Part shown: positions 62,496 to 64,000 of the stretch, in pieces
How positions within the stretch are numbered: the stretch's first letter is position 1
Layout: the number at the start of each line of letters is the position of its first letter
From: Marinilabilia salmonicolor JCM 21150
GTDB lineage: Bacteria; Bacteroidota; Bacteroidia; Bacteroidales; Marinilabiliaceae
Reading direction: 5' to 3'
Assembly (NCBI RefSeq): GCF_000259075.1
Contig: NZ_AJKI01000021.1
Location: 62,001-126,000, forward strand
Length of the DNA: 64,000 nt
Made by a program: the position numbers and the translations under genes
Notes under the pieces: generated by a model
What the model was told of the DNA's origin: nothing
The model's input: the letters and a program-made list of their open reading frames with translations, nothing else
The model's database searches: none

Positions 62496-64000
62496 ATGGC
62501 ATTCGACATTGATATGATTAAAAAGGTCTATACCGGAATGGACGAGAAGATAAAAACAGCTCGTGCCCTTCTGAACAGACCACTGACACTGACAGAAAAA
62601 ATTCTTTACAGTCACCTGGCCGATGAATTTCCGGCTCAACCTTTTGAGCGGGGAAAATCTTATGTCAATTTTGCTCCCGACAGGGTGGCGATGCAGGATG
62701 CCACCGCACAGATGGCCCTTCTGCAGTTTATGCAGGCCGGAAAAGATAAAGTGGCAGTCCCGTCAACCGTCCATGCCGATCACCTGATTCAGGCTCAGGT
62801 AGGGGCTGCAAAAGACCTTGAAGGTGCAAAAGTTACCAACAAAGAAGTTTACGATTTTCTGAGTTCCGTATGCAATAAATACGGCCTAGGATTCTGGAAA
62901 CCCGGTGCTGGAATTATTCACCAGGTAGTGCTGGAAAATTATGCATTCCCCGGTGGAATGATGATCGGTACCGACTCTCACACTCCAAATGCCGGAGGAC
63001 TTGGAATGATTGCAGTTGGCGTAGGTGGTGCTGATGCCGTTGATGTGATGGCCGGGATGCCGTGGGAAGTAAAATTCCCCAAGCTGATTGGAGTTAAACT
63101 TACCGGAAAACTAAACGGTTGGACTGCTCCCAAGGACATCATCCTTAAAGTCGCCGGACTACTTACTGTAAAAGGGGGTACCGGATACATTCTTGAATAT
63201 TTCGGCGAAGGTGCTCAATCACTTTCTGCAACCGGAAAAGGGACCATCGGAAATATGGGTGCTGAGATTGGTGCCACCACTTCCACTTTTGGGTTCGACG
63301 ATGCTATGGTTCGTTATTTCCGGGCTACCAAACGTGATGATGTGGCAGATGAAGCCCTCAAAGTAAAAGAACACCTGACAGGAGACCCGGAAGCTTATGC
63401 CGACCCTGAAAAATATTTCGATCAGGTAATAGAAATTAACCTCAGTGAGCTGGAGCCGCACCTCAACGGTCCTTTCACCCCCGATTTGGCCACCCCTATT
63501 TCCAAGGTTCGCGAAGTAGCCAAAGAGAACGGATGGCCAACCAAAGTTGAATTCGGTCTTATCGGATCCTGTACCAACTCTTCTTATGAAGACATCTCCC
63601 GTGCTGCATCCATTGCCAAACAAGCAGTGGACAAAGGACTGAAAGTAAAATCAGAATTCACGGTAACTCCTGGATCCGAACAAGTTCGCTTCACCATTGA
63701 ACGAGACGGTTACATCGATCTTTTCGAAAAGATGGGTGGACGTGTTTTCGCAAATGCCTGTGGCCCCTGTATTGGTATGTGGGCACGTGAAGGTGCCGAT
63801 AAGGAGGAGAAAAACACCATTGTACACTCCTTCAACCGCAACTTTGCCAAACGTGCCGACGGAAACCCCAACACACACGCGTTTGTGGCATCTCCTGAAC
63901 TGGTGACAGCCATCGCCATCTCCGGGGAGCTTGGATTCAACCCTTTGACTGACACACTGAAAAACGACAAAGGCGAAGAAATTAAGCTGGAGCCGCCAAC
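62496..64000 (+). CDS. acn: Aconitate hydratase (3' part outside window)
   Basis: The frame is open from the ATG at 62496 to the window end (501 complete codons of an expected ~750). Aconitase interconverts citrate and isocitrate in the TCA cycle. Seen are [36 protein letters not shown], the iron-sulfur cysteines in [16 protein letters not shown] and [16 protein letters not shown], and [19 protein letters not shown]. The pattern is that of mitochondrial-type aconitase. The swivel domain lies outside the window. Confidence 0.95.
   Translation, partial: MAFDIDMIKKVYTGMDEKIKTARALLNRPLTLTEKILYSHLADEFPAQPFERGKSYVNFAPDRVAMQDATAQMALLQFMQAGKDKVAVPSTVHADHLIQAQVGAAKDLEGAKVTNKEVYDFLSSVCNKYGLGFWKPGAGIIHQVVLENYAFPGGMMIGTDSHTPNAGGLGMIAVGVGGADAVDVMAGMPWEVKFPKLIGVKLTGKLNGWTAPKDIILKVAGLLTVKGGTGYILEYFGEGAQSLSATGKGTIGNMGAEIGATTSTFGFDDAMVRYFRATKRDDVADEALKVKEHLTGDPEAYADPEKYFDQVIEINLSELEPHLNGPFTPDLATPISKVREVAKENGWPTKVEFGLIGSCTNSSYEDISRAASIAKQAVDKGLKVKSEFTVTPGSEQVRFTIERDGYIDLFEKMGGRVFANACGPCIGMWAREGADKEEKNTIVHSFNRNFAKRADGNPNTHAFVASPELVTAIAISGELGFNPLTDTLKNDKGEEIKLEPP

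Overview
The window looks like part of a chromosome from a plant-polysaccharide-degrading Bacteroidota bacterium, probably of the Marinilabiliales/Bacteroidales type. The evidence is a SusC/SusD pair, a hybrid two-component regulator, many lipoprotein glycoside hydrolases, a type IX secretion tail and promoter -7 boxes of the form TAnnTTTG. The genus is not determined.

Region 1 (1-20.3 kb, minus strand) is a vitamin B12 locus. A cobalamin riboswitch (20.02-20.27 kb) precedes a BtuB-like TonB receptor, an exported CbiK cobaltochelatase, BtuF and BtuC. These are followed by cbiP, cobD, cbiB, cobT, cobS, cobC, cobU, cbiA and cbiL and three fused enzymes (CbiH-CbiC, CbiE-CbiT, CbiG-CbiF; the last runs off the left edge). 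CbiG and CbiK indicate the anaerobic, early-cobalt route. Not seen here: btuD, cbiD, cbiJ and the corrinoid adenosyltransferase.

Region 2 (21.1-49.4 kb, minus strand) is a polysaccharide utilization locus whose enzyme set fits (fuco)galacto-xyloglucan: hybrid two-component regulator, SusC, SusD, a surface glycan-binding lipoprotein, a GH5 endo-glucanase with two BACON domains, GH31 with PA14, GH2, GH95, GH2 and GH31. The expected division of labour is surface backbone cleavage by GH5, uptake by SusCD, then trimming of side chains by the GH95, GH2 and GH31 enzymes. Beside the regulator lies a 117-codon remnant of a GH43 enzyme whose centre is deleted.

Region 3 (49.9-55.4 kb) holds dapA, a 42-residue lipoprotein gene and a compact xylan module (GPH-family transporter, GH10 xylanase, GH43 beta-xylosidase) with its own promoter and terminator. 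Region 4 (56-64 kb) holds gapA, a large FG-GAP/type IX-secreted protein with an unusual charged N-terminal extension, a TIGR03032-like protein and the start of an aconitase gene.

The intergenic DNA is rich in small repeats: four direct copies of a ~200-270 bp hairpin-bounded repeat (two bracket the GH95 gene exactly), a 161-bp near-perfect palindromic element nested in one copy, heptanucleotide repeats lying at the stop codons of four B12 genes, a 59-bp tandem repeat, a pair of MITE-like elements with related termini, and a hairpin repeat inserted in frame in CbiA. I found no convincing undescribed multi-gene system. The best candidates for something new are the repeat behaviours, the exported CbiK, the altered GH95 active site and the FG-GAP N-terminal extension.
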